Shown piece by piece: positions 1-12,100 of a stretch of DNA of 64,000 nucleotides (position 1 is its first letter; every line of letters starts with the position of its first letter). The position numbers and the translations under genes are program-made. Origin of the DNA: Zingiber officinale (taxonomy: Eukaryota > Streptophyta > Magnoliopsida > Zingiberales > Zingiberaceae); assembly GCF_018446385.1 (NCBI RefSeq), contig NC_056001.1, positions 11,216,672 through 11,280,671 on the forward strand, given 5' to 3'. The notes under the pieces were generated by a model. The model ran no database searches. It was not told where the DNA came from and was given only the letters and a program-made list of their open reading frames with translations.

Positions 1-570
1 AGCAGAAATTACTAAAGCAGGAACCTTGGAGGCGCCTTAAACATATTGAAGGCGCCTTAAACATATTCAAGGCGCCTTCAACATTGAAGGCGCCTTGAAA
101 GGTTTGTTTAAGGCACCTTGAGCCAGGTCAGTTTGACCGTTTGCACTGCGGATAAAGTTTTATCTGCTGACCGAGCTGGAGGCACCTTGAACCTTGTTGG
201 AGGCGCCTTGGACTCTCGGGATAAGATTTCCAAGACCTATATAAAGGCCCCTGGAGCTAGGAAAGTAACAACAACTCAAGCAATCAATTGTGTAGCCATT
301 CCTAGCAATAGTTCTAAGCTTCCAAAGTGTAAAAGGTTTCTCCGCCTTCAGTAAAGGAGATTCTTTTTAGTGCGCTTCTCATTGTCCTGGATTAACAACC
401 TCCTTGGTTGTAACCAGGTTAAAATCCTGTTTCTTTTTTGTTTACTGTTTTAATTACTTTACTGCTTTATTTACTATTGCACTAATTGAGTTGAAAGCAC
501 GAGGAGGGTATAGTTTATTTTTGGTTTTCAGCAATTCACCCCCCTCTTGCCGGCCTCCGCTGCACCTACA
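1..570 (+). repeat. 5' LTR (right-hand part) of the gag-only copia element
   Basis: It aligns base for base with 2464-3033 of the 3' LTR with about nine substitutions that I counted by eye, so insertion was fairly recent. It ends in CTACA directly before the primer site. It contains a TATA box (about 238-247) and a cluster of GGCGCC palindromes. The LTR begins upstream of the window. Confidence 0.85.
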
Positions 571-572
571 AT

Positions 573-584
573 TGGTATCAGAGC
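573..584 (+). promoter_or_regulatory. Primer binding site, initiator-Met tRNA type
   Basis: TGGTATCAGAGC lies two bases after the LTR end. This is the usual plant copia primer site complementary to the 3' end of methionine tRNA. Confidence 0.85.
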
Positions 585-634
585 GAGACCGCTCAGAAGG
601 ACTAATCGCCAACTGACGCACAACGATCAAAACG

Positions 635-1450
635 ATGGCCGGAGACAGTGACTACCCACCTGCATTCGAGGGGGAGTTTGCTTCATGGAAGCAAAAGATG
701 GAGGTATACCTTAACTCTGATTTTTCTATTTATTTAATAATGAAATCTGGTTATGAAGCACCAAAGAAAGCAAACGGAGAAGAGCTCGAGAAATACCTCT
801 GGAACGAGAAGCAACGTGACGAGTTTATGGCAAATGCACGTGCTGAATTTCATCTTCTAACCACAATACCAAATGAAGATCTCGACAAAGTTAAAGAGTA
901 CAATAGCGCAAAAGAACTTTGGGAAAAGTTCTTAAAACTCCACGAAGAACAAATTGAAGTTGAATCCGACTCCTCGATAGACACTGATCCGACGTTAGAA
1001 GAGTCCGAAACTGAGGTAAGTGCCGAGACAGAACCAGTAACCGAACTCCAACTTGAAGACCTAGAATGCTCAACACAAATGAGCATCGATGAAGGGGGAG
1101 AAACATCAGAAGACGAAAATAACTTAACAGGGGGAGAATCAACCGCCGAAAGTCAGGTATGGTCTCCACATCTTGGCAAATTAATTGTTTCAATTGAAAT
1201 ATTACTGAAAGGTTTTCGTGAATTACAAATTATTTCGTCGAAAGAATATTTTAAATTAAAAACTGAAAAACTGTTAAAGAATATTGAGTTAAAAGACACA
1301 ATTTGTCAATTAAGAGATTTCGACAAACTAACAATAGAAAATATACAATTTTTTGCATGCTCAATATTTTTCGCTACAATTATAAAGAACTGTGATTTGA
1401 GAAATTATGAGAAGCTAAAATGGAAATTTAAAAATCATAGAGAATTTTGA
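635..1450 (+). CDS. gag: Copia-type Gag polyprotein, open, without zinc knuckle
   Basis: A 271-residue open frame starting at the first ATG after the primer site. Residues about 12-110 match the plant copia gag domain (FASWKQKMEVYL near the start, then KELWEKFLKLHEE). This is the capsid-like domain that packages element RNA in cytoplasmic particles. The middle (about 110-170) is strongly acidic (repeated E, D, S, T), and the C-terminal third is Lys/Ile-rich with no CCHC zinc knuckle. It ends at a normal stop and is not fused to pol. Complete gag in a deleted element suggests the ORF is kept because it acts in cis for packaging (inference). Confidence 0.75.
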   Translation: MAGDSDYPPAFEGEFASWKQKMEVYLNSDFSIYLIMKSGYEAPKKANGEELEKYLWNEKQRDEFMANARAEFHLLTTIPNEDLDKVKEYNSAKELWEKFLKLHEEQIEVESDSSIDTDPTLEESETEVSAETEPVTELQLEDLECSTQMSIDEGGETSEDENNLTGGESTAESQVWSPHLGKLIVSIEILLKGFRELQIISSKEYFKLKTEKLLKNIELKDTICQLRDFDKLTIENIQFFACSIFFATIIKNCDLRNYEKLKWKFKNHREF

Positions 1451-2061
1451 TTTAAATTTAAATGTTAGTTAGACTTAGCGCTTTTCAGAGAAGAAAATTA
1501 AACAGAAAATTTCCTTATGCGGCTTTGATTAGAAAGTGGTTGTTGCTCCAATAACCAAGAAGGTCTAGTGCCTCGCCACTAACTGGAAGCCAAATATAGA
1601 AATAAAAGGTTTAATTAACTTTCTGGTAAAAGCATTAAAGTTAGAATAGAATAATGCTTTGAAAGTTGGTTTTAAACATTTTCTTGGAAAATTCAAAAAA
1701 AAAAAAATCATTTACCTTAGAATTTTTTTGGAAAATTCAAGAAATTCATTTTAGTTAGAAATTATTTGGAAAATTAATTTTACTCAGAAATTTTTTACCC
1801 CGTGTTTACCCCGTTTTTGCTAAATATTATTTTTACCCCGTTTTTACTATAATCAAAGGGGGAGAGAAAGCTTACAAGTTAAGGAAATAGGGATAAGTTA
1901 AGGGGGAGTTAGAAAGTTTAAATTTTTAATATTTTTCTAAAATGTGTTGCAATTTTATTTATTGCAAAATTTATGCTTAACATGCTAGTTTAGTCATTTT
2001 TCTTTAAAATTACTATTTGTGTCTGTTTTTACCCTAACTTGAACTTGGGTTGATGCACATC

Positions 2062-2075
2062 AAAAAAGGGGAGAT
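2062..2075 (+). promoter_or_regulatory. Polypurine tract of the gag-only copia element
   Basis: An A/G-rich run (AAAAAAGGGGAGAT) sits directly before TGTTGG at 2076, the first bases of the 3' LTR. It is the plus-strand primer site for reverse transcription. Confidence 0.75.
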
Positions 2076-3033
2076 TGTTGGACCCCGTGGTAGTTTTGAT
2101 GTGATCAACTAAGTTGGTTAGGCCCTGCTTTGTGTTTGATCCCTGTGTCTGAGTGTGCAGGAGCTTAGGATCGCAGGAAGTCGAGCGGAAGACGCAACTA
2201 ACGAGAAGGACGGCACGGGAAGGGAGCCGATGGGCTCGGTGCGTCCGAAGGACGAGAGAGCTACGGAAGAGTACTCCGGTGGAACGAGAAGAACGTGCGC
2301 GGCGTTCGAGGGACGAGAAGCCGGACGGAAGCCTGCTAGAGGAAAAGGTCGGGAATTGGGTTCGGGTGAGCCCTATTTCGGTTGGCCGCAATCACCCAAA
2401 ATAACGGAGCTTCAGAAGCCAAAGAGAAGAAGAAAAGGAGTCAAAAGAGGCTGAAATTATTGTAGCAGAAATTACTATAGCAGGAACCTTGAAGGCGCCT
2501 TAAACATATTGAAGGCACCTTAAACATATTCAAGGCGCCTTCAACATTGAAGGCGCCTTGAAAGGTTTGTTTAAGGCACCTTGAGCCAGGTCAGTTTGAC
2601 CGTTTGCGCTGCGGATAAAGTTTTATCTGCTGACCGAGCTGGAGGCACCTTGAACCTTGTTGGAGGCGCCTTGGACTCTCGGGATAAGATTTCCAGGACT
2701 TATATAAAGGCCCCTGGAGCTAGGAAAGTAACAACAACTCAAGCAATCAATTGTGTAGCCATTCCTAGCAATAGTTCTAAGCTTCCAAAGTGTAAAAGGC
2801 TTCTCCGCCTTCAGTAAAGGAGATTCTTTTTAGTGCGCTTCTCATTGCCCTGGATTAACAACCTCCTTGGTTGTAACCAGGTTAAAATCCTGTTTCTTTT
2901 CTGTTTACTGTTTTAATTACTTTACTGCTTTATTTACTATTGCACTAATTGAGTTGAAAGCACGAGGAGGGTATAGTTTATTTTTGGTTTTCAGCAATTC
3001 ACCCCCCTCTTGCCGGCCTCTGCTGCACCTACA
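2076..3033 (+). repeat. 3' LTR of the gag-only copia element (958 bp)
   Basis: It starts TGTTGGACCCC and ends CTACA. Its second half repeats 1-570. It carries a TATA box at 2701-2710. Several GGCGCC-centred palindromes occur at about 2490-2680, spaced by short A/T-rich linkers. Small ORFs inside it (for example 2155-2454 and 2581-2817) look like chance frames. Confidence 0.85.
2701..2710 (+). promoter_or_regulatory. LTR TATA box
   Basis: TATATAAAGG, present at the same place in both LTRs (238-247 and here), is the probable core promoter. Transcription would start about 30 bases downstream. Confidence 0.6.
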
Positions 3034-3795
3034 TAGATCGTGTCATCCTCTGATCAATCTAAATCTTGAACTCCAAGTAGACACACTAAATCAAATGAGC
3101 TCAATATCTCATATTGACTCATTTGGGCATGGTCATGCACTTCGTGGTCTCACTCTATCAAGAATATCGATGTCACTCCCATTATATAGGAGAGATAGAT
3201 CTCATCTACATCACTCACATCCCTCTGCATAATTTGTTACATACCCAGTAATCGCCTTTATAGTCCACCCAGTTACGGGTGACGTTTGACGAAACCAAAG
3301 TACATAACTCCTTATGTAGGGATCTATTGTGACTTTAGGTCCAAGGACTAGTAGTCATACTAATAGCAATATGAGAAAGTATATGACACTCATATAACGA
3401 TCCATGATACTTTCTCATGGCGGGTCATTCAGTATACATTCTCCAATGCATACCCATGTGTCAACTTGATATCTCTATATCCATGACTTGTGAGATCAAG
3501 TCATCGAGTTGACCTACATGCTAGTCTTATTGCATTAACATTGTCCCTGAATGTTAACATTCGACTAGGAATGATTAAGAGTAGTGTTCCCTATATCATC
3601 TCACTATCGGTTCAACTAACCGATTGATATAGGTGAGAACCTTCTACTCAAGGACGCTATTATACTTAGTTTATTTGGCACCAATACAAGTAAGTATAAT
3701 AACCAAAAATAAATGCCTTTATTTATATAAGAATATGATACAATAAGTCCATAATACAATCATCAAATGATTGACTCTAGGGCTCTAACTAACAA
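3034..3795 (-). repeat. Old copia-like LTR fragment
   Basis: Read on the minus strand from about 3795, this starts TTAGAGCCCTAGAGTC and has the texture of plant copia LTRs. No internal domain is attached on either side and no coding sequence is seen. It is probably a solo or broken LTR into which, or next to which, the gag-only element inserted. The boundary with 3033 is sharp; the other end is approximate. Confidence 0.45.
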
Positions 3796-3959
3796 AAAGT
3801 GGGAGGCTAACGACGAAGAGCAACATGCGAGAGGGGGAGGGAGGCTGGCATCAACCTTACTACTAGAGCATCTAGGGATTTTGTATTGCCATTCGAAGAG
3901 GAAGCGCCGAAGCTCTCAGATATCATATAGATACAACTGATGGCTAAGGGAAAAATGAT

Positions 3960-4850
3960 AAAACTACAACAACAACAATCAAGCCTTATTCCACTAGGTG
4001 GGGTCGTCTATATGGATCCTTTTATGTCATTGAGCTCTATTTTCTACCATATCATCATTTATACTTAAATAAAGTTTATCTTGTTTTATTGTTGCTAACT
4101 AAGTCTTTTTTGGTCTTCCTCATTTAATAGGCCTATTTGTCTCACATCGCCTAATTGGAGTATTTATTGATCGTCTAAGTACATGTCCGTATCATCTTAA
4201 ACATGTCTCTCGGAGTTTTCCTTCAATAGATGCAACTCCGACTTTCTCTCTAATACTCTCATTTCTTATTTTGTCCATCCTCATATGTTCACACATCCAT
4301 CTTAACATCATCTCTGCAACTCTCATCTTCTGTTTGTGCTCGAGTCATAGCCAAACATTCAGCTCCATATAACATAGCAGGTCTAACTGCGGTTTTGTAG
4401 AACTTTCCTTTAAGTTTTTGAGGTACCTTACGGTCATATAAAACACCCAACGCTCTCCTCCATGTCAACCATCTTGTTTGTATTCTATGTAAGATATCTC
4501 TCTCAATTCCTCTATCGTTTTGCAAAAATGATCCTAATATTTAAAGCTTTTCTGGCAATTCGTCATCTTCTCTCTTAACAATTTTCTCATTACGTCTAAT
4601 ATTGCTAAACTTAAATTCCATATATTCTGTCTTTATTCTACTAAACCTAAAATCTTTCCCTTCTAGTATTTTCCGCTAAGATTCTAGTTTAACATTACTT
4701 CTTCACATGTTTCATCTATCAAAACAATATCATTTATGCAAACAACATGCACCACAGTATTGTGTCTTGAATGTGTGCAATGAGTTCTTCCATAATTAGT
4801 AAAAAAAGATAGGGACTTAGAGCTAATCGATAAAACAACGTGATAATAAT
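3960..4850 (-). mobile_element. 5'-truncated LINE (RTE-like) 3' end with decayed reverse transcriptase C-terminus
   Basis: On the minus strand the translation shows the C-terminal part of a plant LINE reverse transcriptase: motifs such as VLIDET, KTEYMEFKFS, then WRRALGVLYDRKVP, KLKGKFYKTAVRP and AMLYGAECLA (ORF 4289-4525). Stops and frameshifts break it. The plus-strand start (about 3966-4020) is the well-known tail with ACAACAACAA and CACTAGGTGGGGTCG, so the element's 3' end is on the left with a GTT-rich tail. Loss of the 5' part is typical of LINE insertion. No active copy remains here. Confidence 0.75.
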
Positions 4851-6146
4851 TTAATTTTATAAAACGTTATAAATAAATACATATAACGGAATAATTATCT
4901 CTTTGAAAAAGGAAAAGTTAATTATTATTTTTTAGAATTACGACCTACGAAGATGTTTAGCCTGTGAGTAGAATAACAAAAATTTATTTTGCCAACATCT
5001 AAATTGGAAAATGTTTACATGGGCATTTACTCCTTTTCTAATTTCTTGAATTATTTTAATCCATCAGTTTAGTTTTATAGAATGAGAGCCCACTCTTTTT
5101 TTTGTGTGTATAAAACAATTCGATTTTCTATATTAGAATGGGGGAAACCATTTAGTTTTAAAAGTTAAAAATAAAAATAAATTTAATTTAACTAAGTTCA
5201 ATCTGTCAAGTTGTTTTATCAGAACACTTAGTCGAGTTGTTTTATCAAACAGCTTGATTAATTAATTTTCTTTTAAAAATAAGAATATATATTTTGTAAA
5301 ATTAAATAGGCATTTTGCTTGCTTTCTTTATATATATGTATCAGATTATTTTTCTTCTGCAACTAACGTAGTATGGATTTTAGAAATGAAAACTGTGATA
5401 GGTTGAATCCCTTACCTGATTAGATGAGGATTTAAAACTGTAAACTAAGGGCTCGTATGATTGAATGTGCCATCTAAGCGAAGTCTTTGCAGTCTGCCAT
5501 ATTTATTAATTACTTTTTTTTTTCTGAAGAAACGATGGAAAAGTCCTGCTCTATCTACTATTTATAAAAGAATAATGTTGTGTTTAGGTTAAGAATGCCT
5601 CTTTTCTAACTGCTTCATTTTTTGAGATAAATAGTGGTTCGATCAGATTTGACAAGAAAAACAGTATTGTCCATTATAGCTAAGGTGAGGAAAGGCAAAG
5701 GCTATTTTGTCGGCTGATTTGCTAACAGATTGACCTTAGCCATACTTTGTTGCAGTTGCTGGAAGATTTAAATCTTCAAAAACTTAAATAAGGTAGTAAA
5801 ACTTGAATTCTAAGATTAGATTTGATGGCATGGATTTGCCATCATAGCTAATCTTGACTTCATGTAATTACACTCAACAACTTACGCACCAAATGTTCAC
5901 GCTGATGTTGCAACCTTTTAGAAAACCTGGCAACTTTTTTTCCCTTTTATAAAACTATTTTAGATATTACATGCTAACATTCCTTGTCAAATAGTCTCAG
6001 CAACTATTCTTGCTTGATTTTTGGTTTTCTTATCTGGTTGTGCTACTGTTTCTGAGTACTTTTTTTTTTTGGTTCACCTTTTAATCAGACTCCTTTCGGT
6101 TATACAACATCTTATTGAGAGGTAACATGCTTATGGTTTTACACAG
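4851..6146. other. A/T-rich region without recognisable gene
   Basis: I see no open frame or repeat of note. It lies directly upstream of the first visible Ca2+-ATPase exon and ends with a pyrimidine-rich stretch and acceptor AG at 6145-6146, so at least its right part is an intron. The expected first exon of the ATPase gene, with a basic Arg-rich N-terminus, was searched for here by eye and not found. Confidence 0.5.
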
Positions 6147-9100
6147 GAAAATATTCGAAAAATTCGGGTTGCCCTTTATGTGCAAACGGCTGCTCTGCAC
6201 TTTATTGATGGTTTGAACTTCATGCACTGACATTATAAGTGAACTTGTTCTGTTAATCAGTCTTTTTCATCTTTAATTGCAGCTAGTGCAAATGCTGAGT
6301 ATCCACTTTCGGAGGAGGTTAGAAAAGCTGGTTTCCTTATAAGTCCTGATGAATTGACAAACATTGCACGCTCCCATGATAACAGGAGATTGAAGAATCA
6401 TAGAGGAGTTAGTGGCATAGCAAGAAAAATCTCTATTTCACCAGATTATGGTGTCAAAACAAGTGACTTATCCATTAGACAGGAAATTTATGGAATTAAT
6501 CAGTATGTTGAGAAGCCTCCTAGAAGTTTTTTGATGTTCGTGTGGGATGCATTACATGATTTGACATTGCTCATCCTTATGATATGCGCTTTGATATCTA
6601 TTGTTGTGGGTCTTGCTACAGAAGGATGGCCCAAGGGCATGTATGATGGGTTGGGAATCGTTCTCAGCATTTTTTTGGTTGTCATCGTCACTTCAATCAG
6701 TGATTACAGGCAATCATTACAATTCAGAGATTTGGAGAAAGAAAAGAAGAAAATATTCATTCAAGTAACCAGGGATGGCTACAGACAGAGGGTTTCAATT
6801 TATGATTTAGTTGTTGGGGATATTGTTAATCTTTCAATTGGAGATATAGTTCCAGCTGATGGACTGTATATTTCTGGGTATGCTTTGCTAATAGATGAAT
6901 CAAGCATGTCTGGGGAAAGTGAACCAGTGCATGTTTCTCATGAAAAGCCCTTTCTTCTAGCAGGAACTAAAGTGCAAGATGGCTCTGCCACAATGATTGT
7001 TACTGCTGTTGGGATGAAGACTGAATGGGGAAAATTAATGGAAACCTTGAGTTATGGCGGGGAAGATGAAACACCACTTCAGGTAAAACTCAATGGCGTT
7101 GCAACAATAATTGGAAAGATTGGTTTAGCATTTGCATCATTGACATTCATTGTCCTGTTAGGAAGATTCATGCTTGATAAGTTCTACAATGCAGGCTTGA
7201 AATGGTTTCCGGATGATGTATTGACAATACTAAACTATTTTGCTATCTCTGTTACAATCATTGTTGTTGCTGTTCCCGAAGGGCTACCTCTGGCTGTGAC
7301 CTTGAGTCTTGCCTTCGCAATGAAAAAACTCATGGAGGAGAAGGCACTTGTGCGACACCTGTCAGCATGTGAAACAATGGGATCTGCTAGTTGTATTTGC
7401 ACTGATAAAACTGGTACACTAACAACTAAACACATGGTTGTTGATAAAATATGGATTTGTGAAATGGCAAAATCATTTAGGGGATCTGAGAGTGCTGTAT
7501 CTCTAAAATCCATGATACCAGGAAGTGCTTTGACAGTCCTTTTGCAATGCATATTTCTCAATAGTGGTTCAGAAGTGGTTAGAGGGAAGGATGGTGAAAA
7601 TTCAATACTAGGGACCCCTACAGAAACAGCATTATTAGAGTTTGGTTTGGCGTTAGAAACACAAGTAGATTCACAACATCAGCACTGCAAAAAGTTGAAA
7701 GTTGAACCTTTTAATTCAGTAAAAAAGAAAATGTCTGTCGTTGTTGAATTACCTGATGGAGGGACCCGTGCTTTCTGCAAAGGTGCACCTGAAATTGTCC
7801 TACAAATGTGTGATCATGTAATTGACAGTGATGGAAGTATCATTCTTTTATCCAATAAGCAAAAGGACAATGTTATGAAGGTGATTAATGATTTTGCTTG
7901 TGAAGCTCTGAGAACTCTTTGCTTAGCCTTTAAGGACACCAGTGGTGAAGAGCAGAATATGGATGAAATTCCTGCTACTGGTTACACACTGATTTGTGTT
8001 TTTGGCATCAAAGATCCTGTACGGCCAGGAGTTAAGGAAGCTGTTCAGACTTGTATAGCCGCTGGTATCAAGGTGCGGATGGTTACAGGAGACAACATAA
8101 ATACAGCTAAAGCTATAGCAAAAGAGTGTGGCATATTATCTGAGGACGGTTTGGCTGTGGAAGGGTCAGAAATTAGAAACAAGAACCCTGAAGAAATGAA
8201 AGATATAATACCAAAAATTCAGGTTCCTTTACGTTGCTTTATTGCAATGAGAAACAATTTCAGCTACACTAACGTGCTTGCTGTTAAACTATTCACACTT
8301 GGGTCACAAACAATCAATTTTTTCCTGAAAAAACAAACAATCAGTTTAACTGAAACATTGGCACGAAATTATATGTTGTGGGTCAGAAATTAGAAACAAG
8401 AACCCTGAAGAAATGAAAGATATAATACCAAAAATTCAGGTTCCTTTATGCTGCTTTACTGCAATGAGAAACAATTTCAGCTACACTAACGTGCTTGCTG
8501 TTAAACCTTTCACACTTGGGTCACAAACAATCATTTTTTGCCTGAAAAAACAAACCAGTTTATCTGAAACATTGGCACGAAATTATATGTTGTGGATATC
8601 AGATTATCCTAATCTTTAGCAGCTAGTTTACTTTGTCATTTACAGGTAATGGCTAGGTCTTTGCCTTTGGACAAACATACATTAGTAAAAAACTTGAGGA
8701 AAATGTTTAATGAAGTTGTAGCAGTGACAGGCGATGGAACTAATGATGCTCCAGCTCTGCACGAGGCTGATATTGGTCTTGCAATGGGTATTGCAGGCAC
8801 AGAGGTATACTTTTCAACCCTGAATTACTTTTGCTGACTATGCATGGTTATGGTACTTCTTGAATGCATTTTAAATTCTCTTTTTATTTGGATCAGAGGA
8901 ATGGCTGTCCATCCGCAGTTTAATCTATTATTTGAAATGGAGGGACATAGCCTTTTTATATTGGTTTGGAGGAGGCATGGAGTAAAATAATAAACTAAGA
9001 TGTGCGTGATAAGTAGAGATATAAATATAAAGCTAGTCAGAGCCAAAGGCTATGCCTCATTGGGGTGGTTTTGAACTGTTAGCTGAACCTACGAATCCTT

Positions 9101-12100
9101 GTAATGCTTGTTCTTAAATACTTGTTTAGAATCTCCCACAGATTGTTATTCTCCAAATTCATGACCTTATCTCCAAGGTTAGATGCCAGAATAATACTCT
9201 CTCCTTTTTGACATTCCCTCATATTTCAGAGTAAATCAAACTTCGTTTATCTTTAGGTGAGCCTCATGCCCCAAGAGTAAATAATGGAAGCCTACTTTAT
9301 TTTCCTTTGCAACCCTTTGTTATACGTCACTTCATGTTCACAATCTTTAGAATCTGAAGTATCAACAATCTGAGGGAAAATCAAGAAAGAACATCATGCC
9401 AATTATCTGGAGATTTGGTCCATTCAGTCTCTTTTGATGATTATCAAAACGTTAATTCAAACAGGTGCTATGTCAAGGTTGCTTAATTGCTGCATTAGAG
9501 CTGGATCTTCATCATCTTCAACTAGTGTGTTAGTCTTACTTTTCTGTTTGTGGAATATTTCATATTTTGTAGGGCATTGCTCAACATCTATGCTTGGCAT
9601 GAGGGCGAGTGTCAGCTAAGGATGCCAATGAGTTGTATCTCAGTTGCTCACAACACATGCCCATATTGGCATGGATATTTCTAGGTCAAGCTTATCTCTT
9701 GTTGATAAAGGTGATGTGCTCACCCTAGGCACCCCTCCACACCTACCCTAAGGCATTTGGAAGGGAGGTAAATAACGGTGACCGAATGACGTTTCTTTAG
9801 GCGGGAAAGATTTTATTTCTCAAGAGATTGTTCTCCCGGGAATTCGATCTCTGCTATCTTGTGGCAATCTATCACTCGAGTACCAACTCGGTGATGTGGG
9901 TTTGACTCGGGACTCGGAATCAAGCTTTGTCGGTGGTCACGCTTGTAGAATTTGAACATCTACGTTTATTACCTAGGTAACCCATAACCGTCAAGTTTCA
10001 GATCCAAATTCTACCATTTAGATCCATTTTGGAGCATCCAAACATATTTTTTTACTATTTATAGTATTTTTGTATTTATTTTTTGTTTTTTGGTTAATTT
10101 TGGTATTGTTATCTTAAAATTAGGGTTTTCGTTCTATTTATGGTCCCGTTTCATGTTTCAAGATAGTTTTGGTTTAATTCTATTTTGAGACATCGTCTCC
10201 TTGGAAGGAGGTATTTTCCCTATTTCCTGGTATTCTCTTTCGAATCAACAGGTTGTAAAAGCATCAATTCCGGTATTCGTGTGCAAATCAACAGAGTCGA
10301 TAGTATCCCCTAAGTCAGTTGGTATCAGAGTCGAACTGATCCTACGAGATTATGCCGCCGAGAAGACAACAATGCGTTGACAATGTCCACAACATGTATG
10401 AACGTGATCAGGAACAGCGGTTCGAGAGATGATGGATGAACGGGTGGGGCGAATCGAAAGGGACGTGGAACGTCTTGCTGACAGGATGGAGGCATTGCTC
10501 GAGAACAAAACTAGAAGAAATCTTACCCATCGTCGTCATTGAGCAAACTCAGATGTGGAAACGGGTGAGGAGGAGGCTTCGCACAGGCGACTCCGGGCAA
10601 TAGTAGAGGAAGATCGCTGGCGTTGGGAGTCAAGTATGAGAACGAAAATTCTGAGTTTCATGGCAGCCTACAACCTGAGGAGTTCTTGGATTGACTGGCC
10701 TCTATAGAGAGAAAAATCTTAGATTTTAAAGAAGTACCTGAAGACGAGGGTGCCCATAGTTACGACTAGATTGCATGGGAGAGCGGCTACATGGTGGGAA
10801 CAATTGAAATTAACCCGAAACAGGTTGCGTAAGGCAAAAGTTACTAATTGGGAAAAGTTGAAGAAGCTCATGCAGGAAACCTTTATGCCATACAACTTCC
10901 AACGACTAATGTATCAAAGGTTGCAAAATTTGAAGCAAGGTACTTAGTCAGTGGATGAATATATCTCTGAATTTTTTTAACTAATTGCGAGGAATGAAAT
11001 ACATGAGACAAAAGATAAGTTGGTAGCATGATACATCGAGGGGTTGAGATATCAGATTCAAGACACAATTAATATGTTTGATCCTATTTTTGTTTCTGCT
11101 GCACACCAGAGGGCCTTGGTAGTAGAAAAGCAAGCACGACGAAATATTGGATTTTTTTCCTACGAACACGGTAAACGGACGGCCTAATGGTGTGAGTGAA
11201 GGGTTGGTAATAAGGGTGCTAGATAAATTAATAGAGGAAGTGCCAACAATGGAGGGGAAATAAAGTGCTTTAATTGTGGAGATATTAAGCATAGACAATT
11301 GGATTGTAAGAAGGTTGCGGTAAAGAAAACACTATTTGTGGAGAATGAAGATTGTGAAGATGGTATAGTAGAATTCTCTAGAGACCCCGGTATGACGAGG
11401 AGGTCGTAGACAAAGTGTTGTTGGAAGGAAATGTTGGGACAACTTTAGTGGTTCAGCGTTCCTATTTGACGCCAAAATCAGTAGACGATGACGGGTTGCG
11501 AAGTAATATTTTTCAATCGACACACCATTCTGGGTATAGTATGTCATTTTGTGTTCAAAAGTTAAATATTCAGGCAGAAAATCATCCCAAACCGTACAAA
11601 TTAGCACGACTCAAGAAGAGGAGGGGGGGGGGTTACGGTATCGGTGTCAAGAAGGTCTCTTGTTTCTTTTTCTATTGGTATAAAATATAAAGATACAGTT
11701 TGGTGTGATATGGTAACGATGGATGCTTGTCACCTATTGTTAGGCATATTTTGGTAGTATGATAGACAAGTATTTCATGATGGGCAAACTAATACTTATA
11801 GTTTTGTGTTTGAGGGAGCCAAAATTGTGCTACTACCAAATGAAGCCTACAGGTGAAGCGTCAATCTTATTGTCCATGGCTCAGTTGAATGAGGAGTAGC
11901 AAAATGCAAAAAGGGGGTTTATATTGATGGGCAAGGAAGTATATGAACCTAACACTATTCCAGATTTAGTGGCCTTTAATTACAGAATTTGGTGATATCT
12001 TTCCTAAAGAGCTACCTGATGAGTTACCTCCTCAAGGAGATATTCAACATCATATTGATTTGGAGCTAGGGTCATCAATACCACATAGATTGCATTATCG

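Larger units (their letters stand above)
1..3033 (+). mobile_element. Non-autonomous Ty1/copia-type LTR retrotransposon keeping only gag
   Basis: Two near-identical LTRs (1-570, truncated by the window edge; 2076-3033) flank an internal region of only about 1.5 kb (571-2075). The internal part starts with a methionine-tRNA-type primer site and ends with a purine tract followed by TGTTGG, the LTR start. The only coding sequence is a gag-like ORF; no protease, integrase, reverse transcriptase or RNase H is present, so the element would depend on enzymes from a relative. The leader and the 3' untranslated style (repeated TTTACCCCG motifs, GGGGAGATTG before the LTR) resemble the SIRE/Maximus side of copia; that lineage call is inference. 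The left boundary and target duplication lie outside the window. Confidence 0.85.
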
